A stretch of DNA of 64,000 nt. Source: Hahella sp. HNIBRBA332 (GTDB lineage Bacteria > Pseudomonadota > Gammaproteobacteria > Pseudomonadales > Oleiphilaceae). Every line of letters starts with the position of its first letter. Position 1 is the first letter of the stretch. The position numbers and the translations under genes are program-made. Below the pieces are notes generated by a model. It worked only from the letters and a program-made list of their open reading frames with translations. It had not been told where the DNA came from and ran no database searches. The DNA lies in NCBI RefSeq assembly GCF_030719035.1, contig NZ_CP132203.1, positions 3,472,001 through 3,536,000 on the forward strand, given 5' to 3'. Shown in pieces: positions 35,596 to 47,200 of this stretch.

Positions 35596-36726
35596 ATGCA
35601 CATTCAACAATTCATCCGGAAAAACGGTCAGTGGATGACGCCCCTCCCAGACCAGCCGGATCATGACACGGTTTTGCTGCTCTGCTTCGGTCGGCAATCC
35701 TTTCTGTTTTCCGATGACGTTGACTCCGCCTTACGTTGTAGTTTCCCTCAGGCGCGATTAGTTGGCTGCTCCACTGCCGGTGAAATCATGGGGACCAAAG
35801 TGTTGGAGAACACACTGACCGTCACAGCGCTCAGCTTCTCCCGTGCGACTATCGCTGTCGTCTCCAGCCCTGTTCAAGACAATTCAGATAGCCGCACTGT
35901 CGGTCGCAATGTTGCGCACCAATTGCCGCCAGAAGGGCTGCGCCATGTGCTGTTATTGTCGGACGGCTTGAAGGTCAACGGCTCCGAACTGGTGCAAGGC
36001 GCGCAGGACGCCCTCCCTCAGAGAGTCAAGATTACTGGCGGGCTCGCTGGGGATTATGAAGACTTCACCGACACGTCGGTCTGGGTTGACGCGCCGACGT
36101 CTGAGGGGTTGGTGGCGGCTATCGGTTTCTACGGCGACTCATTACGCATCGGTTATGGCTCCATGGGCGGCTGGGATGCGTTCGGTCCCGATTGGCGCAT
36201 CAGCAAATCCGAGCGCAATAAACTGTTTGAACTGGATAAACATAGCGCGCTCGCCCTTTATAAAGATTACCTGGGCGATTACGCTAACGGGCTACCGGCC
36301 ACCGCACTGCTGTTTCCCCTACTGGTCAAGCTCGCCGATAATCACTATGTTGTGAGAACGATTCTCGGCATCAATGAAGCGGAACAATCCATGACCTTCG
36401 CCGGCGATATGCCCCAAGGCGCCGCCGCCCGTTTTATGAAGGCCAATTTCGAGCGACTGGTGGAAGGCGCCGCCTCAGCGGCGGAGCAAAGCCGTTTCTC
36501 TGGCGGACGACAACCGCAACTGGCGTTGCTGGTCAGTTGCGTCGGCCGCAAAATGGTGCTGAAGCAGCGCACGGAAGAGGAAGTGGAAAGCGTCCGTGAA
36601 GTTCTTGGCTCCGACACCGCTATCTGCGGTTTTTATTCCTATGGCGAAATCAGTCCGGTAATCAATGGAGTTGGCTGCTCCCTGCATAACCAGACGATGA
36701 CGATTACCACAATCAGCGAAGACTAA
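35596..36726 (+). CDS. FIST-domain sensor protein (NosP-like candidate)
   Basis: The 376-residue cytoplasmic protein has the two FIST parts. FIST_N (about 25-215) contains the ARLVGCSTAGEIMG motif and the GGLAGDYEDF motif; FIST_C (about 220-370) contains ALALYKDYLG and a late GFYSYGEISPV. FIST domains are proposed ligand sensors. The NosP subgroup binds heme and nitric oxide and is typically encoded beside kinases or c-di-GMP enzymes; this one precedes a GGDEF-EAL gene. A His at about residue 216 (in LDKHSALALY) is one candidate ligand, but I cannot tell which residue binds. No clear ribosome site before ATG 35596; a second Met is at residue 14. Confidence 0.85.
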   Translation: MHIQQFIRKNGQWMTPLPDQPDHDTVLLLCFGRQSFLFSDDVDSALRCSFPQARLVGCSTAGEIMGTKVLENTLTVTALSFSRATIAVVSSPVQDNSDSRTVGRNVAHQLPPEGLRHVLLLSDGLKVNGSELVQGAQDALPQRVKITGGLAGDYEDFTDTSVWVDAPTSEGLVAAIGFYGDSLRIGYGSMGGWDAFGPDWRISKSERNKLFELDKHSALALYKDYLGDYANGLPATALLFPLLVKLADNHYVVRTILGINEAEQSMTFAGDMPQGAAARFMKANFERLVEGAASAAEQSRFSGGRQPQLALLVSCVGRKMVLKQRTEEEVESVREVLGSDTAICGFYSYGEISPVINGVGCSLHNQTMTITTISED

Positions 36727-36759
36727 GAATGCAACATCAACCAGGCTTTATTACCACCT

Positions 36760-38670
36760 ATGCATAGGCTGTTAGAGCGCCAGTTGAAAAAACTTTTACC
36801 CGCCGACCTTCCACCGGAGCGTCTGCGCGGGCTTCTGGACGCTATCGACGCGGCGTACCTGCAGGCCGACGAAGAGCGCAGCATGCTCGAACGGGCCCTG
36901 GAACTGTCTTCGCAGGAACTCACCAAGCGCAATCAAGAACTAAAACAGCAATTACAGGAGATCTCCACGACCAAACAGGAGTTGGAGAACTCAGTCTCCC
37001 TGCTTAACGCCACCCTCAACTCCACCTGTGACGGCATTATTGTGTTCGACCAGGACAACCGGGTGATCGCCTGCAATAACGTGTTTCTGAAAATGTTCGA
37101 CATGCAGCAGGAAGTGGCGGAAAACATCAACAAGCATCACATCCGTCCCTATTTGCGGGAAAAAGTGAAAAACCTGGATGAGCTGACCCGTCTTTGGGAG
37201 TTCAATAAGCGCTTTAACCAGCGCTCCAGTTACTGTTTGCTGGAAATGAAAGACGGCCGTTTCATCGACTGCTACACCAATCCGCGCATTCATGAAGGCA
37301 AAGTCCTCGGCCGGGTGTGGAGTCTGAGCGATATCACGGAACTCAAGCGCAGCGAGCAGCAGGCGCTGTTTCACTCCTATCACGATAATCTGACCGGCCT
37401 GCCCAATCGCACCCTGTTCCACGAGCGCCTCACTCACGCGATCGAGCGGCGCGGCGGTCAGCAGCGGGATCTGGCGGTCATGTTTCTGGATCTCGACGGC
37501 TTCAAGGACATCAACGACTCCACTGGGCTGGAAACCGGCGACCAGTTGCTGCAGATGGCCGCGCAGCGCATCAAGGAGACCCTGCCGGCGGAGACGACTG
37601 TCGCCCGTTACGGCGGTGACGAGTTCATCGTCCTGCTGGAAAACATCAAAACATCCTTCGAAGCCACTCTGATTTCCGAGCGCCTGCGTACTGCTATTGA
37701 TCGTCCTTTCATGGTGGGCGATCAGACTTTCCATTTGACCTGCTCGATCGGCATCGCTCTGTACCCGACCGACAGTCGCGACGCCGACGCCTTGATCCGT
37801 AAAGCGGACATGGCGATGAATCACGCCAAGAGCCGCGGCCGCAACAATTGCCAGTTCTTCGCTGACGAATTCGAGATTCTCACCTCCCATCGCCTGAGGA
37901 TTCGCAACAATCTCAAATCGGCGCTGGAAAAGAATGAGTTCGACTTGCTATACCAGCCGAAAATCGCCCTGCACAGCAATATGATCATCGGCGTCGAAGC
38001 TTTGATACGTTGGCGTCGGCCAAGCGGAGAATTGGTCTCTCCGGCGGAGTTTATTCCCGCGGCGGAAGAAAACGGTCTGATCATTGATATCGGCAATTGG
38101 GTCACCGAGGAAGCCTGCAAGCAATTACAGCGTTGGGGGCGGGAAAATCACCATGACTTTTCCGTCGCCATCAATATTTCCCCCTTTCACTTTCAGCACG
38201 CCGATATCCTGAGCACCATCACTCAGGCCCTGCGACGTTATTCCGTGCGCCCCGAGCTGCTGGAAATCGAGCTGACGGAGAGCGCCTTGATGGAGGACAT
38301 CGAACACACCATCGCGATACTGGGAGAGCTGCGCAAGCTGGGCATCAGTTGTTCTGTGGATGATTTCGGCGCCGGTTATTCTTCTTTGAATTACCTCAAG
38401 CGGCTGCCTGTGGATACACTGAAAATCGACAAAATGTTCATCGACGACATCACCAAATCACAACGGGATCTGGCGCTGGTCGACACCATGATCAACCTGG
38501 CTCACCACCTGGATATGCTGGTGGTGGCGGAAGGTGTAGAGACGGAAGAAACCGTTCATCTGCTCAAAGAAAAACACTGCGATCTGGCCCAGGGCTACTA
38601 TTTCAGCCGTCCGGTCAGCGGCAAAATGATCAGTGAGATGCTGACCACCCGCCTGCAGGATCGCGCCTGA
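36760..38670 (+). CDS. PAS-GGDEF-EAL c-di-GMP enzyme
   Basis: A 636-residue cytoplasmic protein. Order: N-terminal coiled coil (about 30-85), PAS domain (about 85-200), GGDEF (about 210-370) with intact RYGGDEF, and EAL (about 385-630) with EALIRW, NISPFHFQ and DDFGAGYSS. Both catalytic motifs look complete, so it could make and degrade c-di-GMP. The product-inhibition RxxD before GGDEF is absent (it reads AETT). It starts 33 bp after the FIST gene with no visible Shine-Dalgarno. A 12-residue reading frame (36729-36767) that overlaps its ATG may couple translation. Candidate output enzyme of the FIST sensor (inference from adjacency). Confidence 0.9.
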   Translation: MHRLLERQLKKLLPADLPPERLRGLLDAIDAAYLQADEERSMLERALELSSQELTKRNQELKQQLQEISTTKQELENSVSLLNATLNSTCDGIIVFDQDNRVIACNNVFLKMFDMQQEVAENINKHHIRPYLREKVKNLDELTRLWEFNKRFNQRSSYCLLEMKDGRFIDCYTNPRIHEGKVLGRVWSLSDITELKRSEQQALFHSYHDNLTGLPNRTLFHERLTHAIERRGGQQRDLAVMFLDLDGFKDINDSTGLETGDQLLQMAAQRIKETLPAETTVARYGGDEFIVLLENIKTSFEATLISERLRTAIDRPFMVGDQTFHLTCSIGIALYPTDSRDADALIRKADMAMNHAKSRGRNNCQFFADEFEILTSHRLRIRNNLKSALEKNEFDLLYQPKIALHSNMIIGVEALIRWRRPSGELVSPAEFIPAAEENGLIIDIGNWVTEEACKQLQRWGRENHHDFSVAINISPFHFQHADILSTITQALRRYSVRPELLEIELTESALMEDIEHTIAILGELRKLGISCSVDDFGAGYSSLNYLKRLPVDTLKIDKMFIDDITKSQRDLALVDTMINLAHHLDMLVVAEGVETEETVHLLKEKHCDLAQGYYFSRPVSGKMISEMLTTRLQDRA

Positions 38671-38704
38671 CAGGCGTCGTCTTCGTTCACGATCACACCC
38701 GCTG

Positions 38705-39697
38705 TTAAAGTTCCTCCGGTTTACCGCTACGAAAGGCGGATAAGGTGTAAGCTTCCTCCAGTTCGTCCGCCGTCGCCACGCCACTACTCATAAACAGCAC
38801 CACCGTCTTGCTGCGTAGCTTTTGTCGGAGCAGATAAGCCGCCATGATCGGCGCACCACCCACTGCATCCACCATTTGTCGGGTGTGATGCGCCGCCAAC
38901 GCCACGCCCTCGTACAACCTGTGTTCCGGCAACAAAACAAAATCCGTTAGCGCTTCCGTATACAGACTGAATGGCGTTTCAAAGGCTTTACTCATACCCA
39001 GCTCTTGTGAAAACGTGCGACTCTCCTGACGTTGCAACGCGCCGGTTTTCCAGGACAAATATGCGGCCGGCGCCGACTCCGCCTGCACGCCAATCACTTT
39101 CAACTTGGGACTGAGGACGCTCGACGCGGCCAGCGTGGAGGCAATGCATCCGCCCATTCCCACGGAACCAATCGCCACATCCGCTTCAGGCAATTCCTCA
39201 ATCACCTCCAAAGCGGCGGTAGCGCAACCATGAATGAACTGCATCTCGTTAGCGGGGTGCACGAAGTAAAAATCGCCGTTTTCCTCCATGCGACGCGCGA
39301 TGCGTAACGATTCTGGAAAATCGATACCGTTGGCGCGGACTTCCGCCCCCTGATCCTGTATGGATTGAATCAATAACAGCGGACTTTTTTCTGGAACCAC
39401 CACCAGCGCACTCATGTTGAACAGGCGGGCGGCGCACGCCAGCGCCACCCCTGAAGCCCCGTTGGCGGCGGTGACAATGCGGGTGACGCCATTGCGCCGC
39501 AATTCCCACGCAAGATTGACGGCGCCGCGTATTTTTTGGCTGGCGGTGGGGTTATGATTCTCGTGTTTGATGTAGATATCCGCGCCAATCAGCCTGGAGA
39601 GGCTCTCATAGCGTAGCAATTGAGTTGGTTTGAGATTACGCGAAACCGTTTGACGGGCTTTGAATATGTCGCGAATATCAACGACTTGGTCCTTCAT
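38705..39697 (-). CDS. PLP-dependent threonine dehydratase-like lyase (fold type II)
   Basis: A 330-residue fold-type II PLP enzyme, related to threonine/serine dehydratases and to the EutB-like hydroxyectoine-utilisation group. The PLP-Lys region reads HNPTASQKIRGAVNLAW, so the usual GSFKxRG is changed to ASQKIRG with the Lys kept. A glycine-rich phosphate cradle is seen in AIGSVGMGGCIAS and the late MSSGVATADELE (in place of SGGN). It is a single catalytic domain without a regulatory ACT domain. It lies alone, convergent with the GGDEF-EAL gene and divergent from the sulfurtransferase. The exact substrate is open. Confidence 0.82.
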   Translation of the reverse strand: MKDQVVDIRDIFKARQTVSRNLKPTQLLRYESLSRLIGADIYIKHENHNPTASQKIRGAVNLAWELRRNGVTRIVTAANGASGVALACAARLFNMSALVVVPEKSPLLLIQSIQDQGAEVRANGIDFPESLRIARRMEENGDFYFVHPANEMQFIHGCATAALEVIEELPEADVAIGSVGMGGCIASTLAASSVLSPKLKVIGVQAESAPAAYLSWKTGALQRQESRTFSQELGMSKAFETPFSLYTEALTDFVLLPEHRLYEGVALAAHHTRQMVDAVGGAPIMAAYLLRQKLRSKTVVLFMSSGVATADELEEAYTLSAFRSGKPEEL

Positions 39698-39805
39698 AAG
39701 TCAGTCTCAGGCAATGTGGGCGACGGCTAGCATATACGCAGGCGCGTTCAGGCGCTGTGACTGCATTCAAAGTAAAGAAATGTAACAAGGAGCAAAAGGA
39801 CATCC

Positions 39806-40651
39806 ATGCTAATTTCCCCTGCATCCCTGCATTCGCATTTGGGCGACGCCAAGTATCGCATTATCGATTGCCGCTTCGCTCTTAACGACCCAGAATACGG
39901 ACGCCTCGCCTATCTGCAGGACCATATTCCAGGCGCCGTATACGCCGACCTGAATAAGGACTTATCAGCGCCGGTGATTCCAGGTAAAACAGGCCGGCAC
40001 CCCTTACCGGATGTCCAGACGTTTCTGGCCTGGTTACAGCAGGCGGGCATCACTTCGGAAGATATCGTCGTCGCCTATGACGACGGCCCCGGCGCTTACG
40101 CCTCTCGCTTGTGGTGGTTGTTAAAATGGCTCGGTCACGCAGACGTCCGCATTCTGGACGGAGGCCTGAAAGCCTGGCGCGCAGCGGGTTACGACCTGTC
40201 CACGGAGCCAGCGACGCCCAAGCAGGGCGCCCCATACGAGGCGACGCCCGACGAGCGCCTGCTGGTGACGGCGGAGGAATTGCACAGCAAGCTGAACGAC
40301 GCGTCGGTCAATATTCTGGATGCCCGCGCCGCGCCGCGATTCGCAGGAGAGATGGAGCCAATAGACCCTGTGGCCGGACACATCCCCAACGCGATCTGCG
40401 CACCCTTTGAAGAAAATCTGACCCCCGAAGGCGTATTCAAGCCAGAAGAAGAATTACGCCGCCGCTTCGCCACCTATTACGCCCACGGCAAAGCCTGGGA
40501 AGTCATTTGCTACTGCGGCTCCGGCGTCACCGCCTGCCACAACATCTTCTCCGCCCACCTGGCGGGCTACCCCATGCCCAAACTCTACCCCGGCTCCTGG
40601 AGCGAGTGGATCACCGATCCCAACCACCCCATCGCCGTCGGTAACGAATAA
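39806..40651 (+). CDS. sseA: 3-mercaptopyruvate/thiosulfate sulfurtransferase (tandem rhodanese)
   Basis: Transfers sulfane sulfur from mercaptopyruvate or thiosulfate to acceptors such as cyanide or thiols. The 281-residue protein has two rhodanese domains (about 5-130 inactive, 155-275 active). The active-site loop reads CYCGSGVTAC, the CGSGVT form characteristic of mercaptopyruvate sulfurtransferases like E. coli SseA rather than the CRKGVT thiosulfate form. The first domain has the conserved DxR-like IIDCRFALNDPEYGR. AAGGA precedes the ATG by 13 nt and AAAGGA by 5. A terminator hairpin follows 27 bp downstream. The gene symbol is by motif and is not certain. Confidence 0.88.
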   Translation: MLISPASLHSHLGDAKYRIIDCRFALNDPEYGRLAYLQDHIPGAVYADLNKDLSAPVIPGKTGRHPLPDVQTFLAWLQQAGITSEDIVVAYDDGPGAYASRLWWLLKWLGHADVRILDGGLKAWRAAGYDLSTEPATPKQGAPYEATPDERLLVTAEELHSKLNDASVNILDARAAPRFAGEMEPIDPVAGHIPNAICAPFEENLTPEGVFKPEEELRRRFATYYAHGKAWEVICYCGSGVTACHNIFSAHLAGYPMPKLYPGSWSEWITDPNHPIAVGNE

Positions 40652-40678
40652 ACTCAGCCATCACATAAACATCTCAGC

Positions 40679-40703
40679 GGCGTCATTGCCTTACAATGAC
40701 GCC
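40679..40703 (+). terminator. Terminator after the sulfurtransferase gene
   Basis: Perfect 10-bp stem GGCGTCATTG / CAATGACGCC with a 5-nt loop, followed by CTTGTGCGTTC. The T-tract is interrupted, so efficiency is uncertain, but position right after the stop supports termination. Confidence 0.6.
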
Positions 40704-41213
40704 CTTGTGCGTTCATTTGATACTGAATTGAAACCAGTTATAACCCCGTCTTTATACACTCTCTCGCATGCCCGCATAGGTACCTCAGTATTAATCCGGT
40801 AAGCAAATAAAGTCCTTCTATTTACCTCCAGCAACATGAATTTTACCTGTCAGGGACTAACTCTTTAATTTTACATCGTAAAGGTAACTAATTATCCCAA
40901 TCTCAATACATTACAAAATGTAACTGGCGGGCTCAAATAAAGTCTCGCCAATACCATCCCCTTTTGAAGCTAACTCACCATTTCGAGAATAATAGATATA
41001 AAATCCACGAAATTAACAACATTTTTGATACAGAAGCATGTTTCACAGATTTATTTAAAGGCAACTTCCCTTAAGTACTTAATGCGGTTGATAAAGGATT
41101 TTAAAGAGCCGTAAATTACTTCTCTTTCGCACACCAAGTGATCGCACACATATTTATTTCCGAAAACAATACTAATTAATTGACAATCATTTACATCAGG
41201 GATAGGTATAAAA
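40704..41213. other. AT-rich upstream region of the NRPS gene
   Basis: 510 bp with conspicuously high A+T compared with the flanking housekeeping genes. No open frame, tRNA or IS end was found. Candidate promoter elements are plentiful but indistinct; a TTGACA at 41180-41185 is too close to the NRPS start to be a normal -35. AGGGATAGG lies about 8 nt before the NRPS ATG and can serve as ribosome site. The composition fits DNA bound by MvaT/H-NS type silencers. Confidence 0.5.
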
Positions 41214-44200
41214 ATGTCAACTTCTAATCAAGACAAAGGAAAGTGGATTTCATTACATCCTTCCCAAGAGGAAGTTTACTTTGATCAATTAATACACCCG
41301 GGCAGCTCTCATTATAATATTGGTGGATATGTTGAGCTAAAAGGAGTCCTTAATATTGAAAAATTCAGGAAAGCCATTGAGAAATCCATCTACTCAATTG
41401 ATTCATTTGGCATAAATTTCGATTTTTCTAACGAGCAATTGAGACAGCAGTTTGGTTCCATCTATCGCAACAGCGACGTATTATACATTGACTTCGCCAA
41501 TGAAAAGCACCCTGCACTTGCAGCGACAAGCTGGCTTAGAGAGTACTATGCAATTCCTTTTGAGCTAAGCCAAAAGTATTTATACGAAAACACATTACTC
41601 AAAATAAACGACAGAGACCATTGGTGGGTTAACAAATCGCACCATATTTTAATGGATGGCCTCGGCTATATAAACTATGGAAAGATTGTTGCTGAGACAT
41701 ATAGCAACTTCGTCAACAATGATTCATTAGCATGGTTGAAGGAAACGCCTTCTTATAAAAAGTGCATAGTCCGATCAATGAATTACTTTTCATCCGAAAA
41801 GTATCAAAAGGATAGGAACTATTGGGTAGATCAATTAAAGTCTCCACCCCAGCCATTCTTGACCAAGAAATACGCATTGGGAAGCCATAAAAGCGAACAC
41901 TACTCCATAGCATTGCCTACAGATAATGCAAACCATATAAAAAAATTGGAAACAACACTTAACTCATCTTTGCTTAAGCTTACGATTGCCGCATTATCAG
42001 TATACTTCTCCAGAACAAGCTCCACCAATACACTTACATTCGGTTTGCCCGTTCATAATCGCCGCAATAAAGAAGAACGACTTACGGTTGGAATGATGAC
42101 AGGTGTCATTCCTTTTAAAGCGAGCATTTCTCCTGAGATGACCTTGTCTGAGCTTATAAAGGGAATATCTCAAAAACTAAGAAAAAGCTATAGACATCAA
42201 CGATACCCTATCAGCCATTTGAAGCGCGACTTAAAAAAAATAACCAGCAATACAGGCGAAATATTCGATGTACTCATAAATCATGAGGCATTTAATTTGG
42301 ATTTACATTTTGACGGCCTCAAAAGTTCATTTGAGCACCTATCAAGCGATGATGAGATGACGCCATTACAAATCCGATGGTGCGATTACGGAGCCAATCA
42401 GCCTTTACAGCTCAAACTCAGCTATAGAACTGATTATTTTTCAAAAGATGAGGCCGCATTATTGGCGGACAGAATACTCCATATGCTACTCAGCTTTGAG
42501 CAATATCATGATCAGTCTATCGACCTCATTCCAATCCTCACTCAACCAGAAACCCAAAAGCTGCTCATTGACTGGAACCAAACCGCCACGCCCTACCCGG
42601 CCGAGCAATTCATCCATGAGTTGTTTGAAGCCCAGGCTGCGAAATCTCCGAACACGGTGGCTGTAATGTTTAATGACGACGCGTTGACCTATGGCGAACT
42701 CAACCGGCGCGCCAATCAGCTGGCCCATTACTTGATCGAACAAGGGGTGAAGCCCGACGCGCTGGTGGGGCTTTGTATGGAGCGCGGCCTGGATATGATT
42801 ATCGGATTACTGGGTATCCTGAAAGCCGGCGGGGCTTACGTACCGCTAGACCCCAGCTATCCCACGGAGCGACTGGGTTACATGATCGAAGACAGCGGCG
42901 TTGAGCTGGTCGTGACTCAAACTGCGCTAAAGAGACCCATTCCTCCTCTGGCTAACCTCTCCTCTATTTGCCTGGATGCGGAAGACCATCAGAAATTACT
43001 CTCCCTGTGCTCCGATAGGAATATTGCTAAAGACCGTCTGCAACTGACTTCACAGCACTTGGCGTATGTGATTTACACCTCCGGGTCGACGGGTAAGCCG
43101 AAGGGCGTTTTACTTGCGCATCAAGGACTGGTTAATTTGGCTCTGGCTCAACAATCCTTGTTTGACGTCACCGCGTCCAGCCGGGTATTACAATTCGCCT
43201 CGCTTAGTTTCGACGCCGCCACCTGGGAATGGTGCATGGCGCTGGCAGCTGGAGCCTCCCTATATATCCCTGCACAAGAGACAATAACTTCAGCTAAAGC
43301 ACTTTCCACTTTCGTGCAGCGTCAACAGTTAACGCACGCGACCTTGCCACCTGCATTGCTGCCTGTTTTAGATATTGATCAGTGGAAGAGTGTTAAGCAC
43401 TTAATCGTCGCCGGAGATAGCTGTCCTTTATCACTTGCACAGCAATGGATGGTTAACCGGAATTTCCATAATGCTTATGGACCTTCAGAAGCAACCGTCT
43501 GTTGCTCGGCTTATTCCCTGACAGGCCTCTCTACTGTTTTACCTATCGGCTCTCCCATCGCCAACGTTCAGCTCTTTGTATTATCACCAAACCAGTCACT
43601 ACAACCCATTGGCGTAGCCGGCGAACTCCATATTGGCGGCGCGGGCCTCGCTCGCGGTTACTTAAACCGCCCCGATCTCACCTCAGAGAAGTTCATTCAC
43701 AACCCCTTTAGCGACGATCCCCATGATCGCCTGTATCGCACCGGGGATCTGGTGCGTTGGCTGCCGGATGGAAACCTGGAATTCCTCGGCCGCATCGATT
43801 ATCAGGTCAAGATCCGCGGCTTTCGCATTGAGCTTGGAGAAATCGAGGCGGTTTTGTTACAGCACGAGGCGGTCCGGGAGGCCGTTGTGGTTGCTCGCGT
43901 AGACCAGGACGATAACCGTCTGGTGGCGTACGTCGTGGCAATCGTCGATGAGATGACGTCAAGTTCCTTGGTTGATGAACTAAAACAAATCATAAAACAG
44001 CAATTGCCTGACTACATGACACCCTCTGCGTTTGTAATCCTGGATTCACTGCCGCTAACGCCCAACGGCAAAGTCGATCGCAACGCCTTGCCGGCCCCGG
44101 ACTACGCCGCTTCGGCGGATGAGTTTGTGGCGCCGGCTACCCCCACTGAATGCAAGCTGGCTGACATATGGCGATCACTGCTGCAGATCGACCGCCCCAT

Positions 44201-47200
44201 CAGCGTCAACGCCAACTTCTTTGAGTCAGGGGGACACTCCTTATTAGCCGTTCGCCTGGCCGCTCTCATTCGGGAGGCCTTTTCTGTGGAAGTGACGGTT
44301 AAAGATCTGTTCAGCACGCCGCATCTGTCTGAAATCGCCGCATTAATTGAGCAAAGCGTTCCAACTACCCCCAAAGTGCCCGCCATTAGGCCCAGAGATC
44401 CGCAGGTCACGAAGATACCCCTGTCCTATGCGCAACAACGCTTATGGTTTATTGACCAGATGGAAGGCGGCAGCGCGCACTACAATATGCCCGGCGCGTT
44501 AATGCTGGAAGGAAGGCTGGATCAGGGGGTCTTAAATCAAGCATTAACCACAATCTTCGAGCGACACGAGAGTCTGCGCACCTGCTTCACCACGGTTGAC
44601 GGAGAAACCCACCAGCAGGTCATGTCGCCTCCCGATAAATGGGAAATTGAAGTAGTGGACCTATTCGCTCTGGAAGGCGCTGCATTACAGGAAGCCACTA
44701 AACAACTCCAATTAGCCGAAGCCTCAAAACCTTTTGATTTAAGCCACGACTATCTGCTGCGCGGACGTTTGCTACAGCTTGCCAATGAGCGCGCCTTGTT
44801 ACTGCTGACCATGCATCATATCGCTTCCGATGGCTGGTCAATCGGCGTATTGATTCGTGAGCTGAACGCCTTGTATGCAGCTTTCGTTCAGGGCCAGTCC
44901 AATCCCCTGCCCCCGTTAGCCATCCAATATGCGGACTACGCCCTGTGGCAACGGGAGTATTTACAGGGCGAGACGCTGGAGCAGCAGGTGGCGTACTGGC
45001 GTCAGCAACTGCAAGGACTGCCAGATGTGCATCAGTTGCCCTTGGACCATCCGCGCCCGTCGGTGCAGACCTTTGACGGGGCCGCTTATCACTGCGTCAT
45101 CGATAACACCCTCAGTGACGCATTCAACCGCTATTGCGTCAGTCGCGGAGCCACGTTGTTTATGGGATTGCATGCGGCGTTTTCCGTGTTATTGAGCCGC
45201 TATAGCGGTGAAACGGATATTGTGGTGGGTTTCCCTGTCGCGAACCGCGAGCAAGGGGAAATCACGTCGCTTATCGGCTTCTTTGTGAATACGCTGGTTC
45301 TGCGTGCGGATCTGTCTGAGAACCCGACCTTCGACGCATTGCTCCAGCAGTGCAGGCAAACGGCGTTGGAGGCCTACGCCCATCAGCAGGTTCCCTTTGA
45401 ACAGCTGGTTGAAGCGCTACAGCCCGCCCGTCATCTCAGCCATCACCCGTTATTTCAAGTGATGCTCGCCTTGCAAAACAACCAGCAAGAAACTCTGTCC
45501 CTGCCCGAACTGACGCTATCGATGCAAACGCCGGAGTTCACGATAGCCAAGTTTGACTTGACCTTGCATGTATCAGAAGAGGCAGAAGGGCTAAAGCTGA
45601 GTTGGGAATACAACACCCGGCTGTTCGAAGCCGCGACCATTCAGCGCATGGCGGGTCATCTCCACCAGCTGCTCACGGAAATCGTCGCCAGACCAGACCA
45701 ATCGATCAACGCTTATTCCCTGCTCACTCAGCAGGAAACCCAGCAACTGCTCATTGACTGGAATCAGACCGCCGCCCCTTTCCCGGCCGAGCAATGCATC
45801 CATGAGTTGTTTGAAGCCCAGGCAGCGAAGTCCCCGAACGCCGTGGCGGTCGTATTTGAAGACGACAAATTGACCTATGGCGAACTCAACCGGCGCGCCA
45901 ATCAGCTTGCTCATTACTTGATCGAGCAAGGGGTGAAGCCCGATGCGCTGGTAGGGCTCTGCGTAGAGCGCAACCTGGAAATGATCATTGGATTACTGGG
46001 CATCTTGAAAGCCGGCGGCGCTTACACCCCTCTAGACCCCAGCTACCCCATGGAGCGGCTGAGCTACATGATTGAAGACAGCGGCGTTGAGTTAGTCGTG
46101 ACTCAAACGGCGCTAAAGAGATCCATTCCTCCTTTAGCAAACATATCCTGTATTTGCCTGGGAGCCGAAGATCATCAGCAATTACTCTCCCGACACTCCG
46201 ATAGGAATATTGCTAAAGACCGTCTGCAACTGACTTCGCAGCACCTGGCGTATGTGATTTACACCTCCGGCTCGACGGGTAGGCCTAAAGGGGTGCTTAT
46301 ACCTCATCAAGGCGTAACGCGTTTAGTTATCAGCAATAACTATGCGCCATTAAACAATAAAACCGTCATGGGGCAGTGCGCGACGATTACATTTGATGCG
46401 GCTACATTTGAAATCTGGGGAGCTTTACTTAATGGCGGGAGGTTGGTCCTCTACCCTCAGCCAGTCATGGACATTCTGCAACTCAATGAGTTTATCCACA
46501 GCAACCATATCAACACCATATGGTTAACCTCCGGCTTATTTGATCATTTCGCCAAGGACGCATCCAAGATCGACTCTTTGAAATACATTCTAACGGGAGG
46601 AGATGTAGTTTCACCTCATACAGTTTCCAAGCTGTATTCCACGAACTCTGACCTAACGATAATTAACTGCTATGGTCCAACTGAAAATACAACCTTTACG
46701 TGCTGCTTTACCATTTCCTCAAGTATCGATGTAAATAGATCTATCCCTATTGGTCGCCCAATTAAAAATACAACCGTTTATGTATTGTCGCCATCCCAAT
46801 CGCTACAGCCCATTGGCGTAGCTGGCGAACTCTATATTGGCGGCGCTGGACTCGCTCGTGGTTACTTAAACCGCCCCGATCTCACTGCGGAGAAGTTCAT
46901 TCCAAACCCTTTCAGCGACAATCCCCATGACCGCCTGTATCACACCGGGGATCTGGTGCGCTGGCTGCCGGATGGCAACCTGGAATTCCTCGGCCGCATC
47001 GACCATCAGGTCAAAATCCGCGGCTTTCGTATTGAGCTTGGGGAAATCGAATCCGTTTTACTACAACATGAGGCCGTCCGGGAGGCCGTCGTGATCGCCC
47101 GCGAGGATCAGGGCGATAAGCATCTGGTGGCGTACGTCGTGGCAGTTGCCGATGAGACGACTTCGAATTCCTTGATTGAGTATCTAAGGCAGATCATAAA

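Noticed and set aside
41180..41185. TTGACA as -35 box of the NRPS gene
   Set aside because: Only 28 bp separate it from the ATG, leaving no room for a -10 box and leader with the ribosome site.
41178..41196. Fur-like sequence in front of the NRPS, suggesting a siderophore
   Set aside because: Only about 12 of 19 positions match, in AT-rich DNA where chance hits are common; predicted residues Phe-Val-Pro include no iron ligand.
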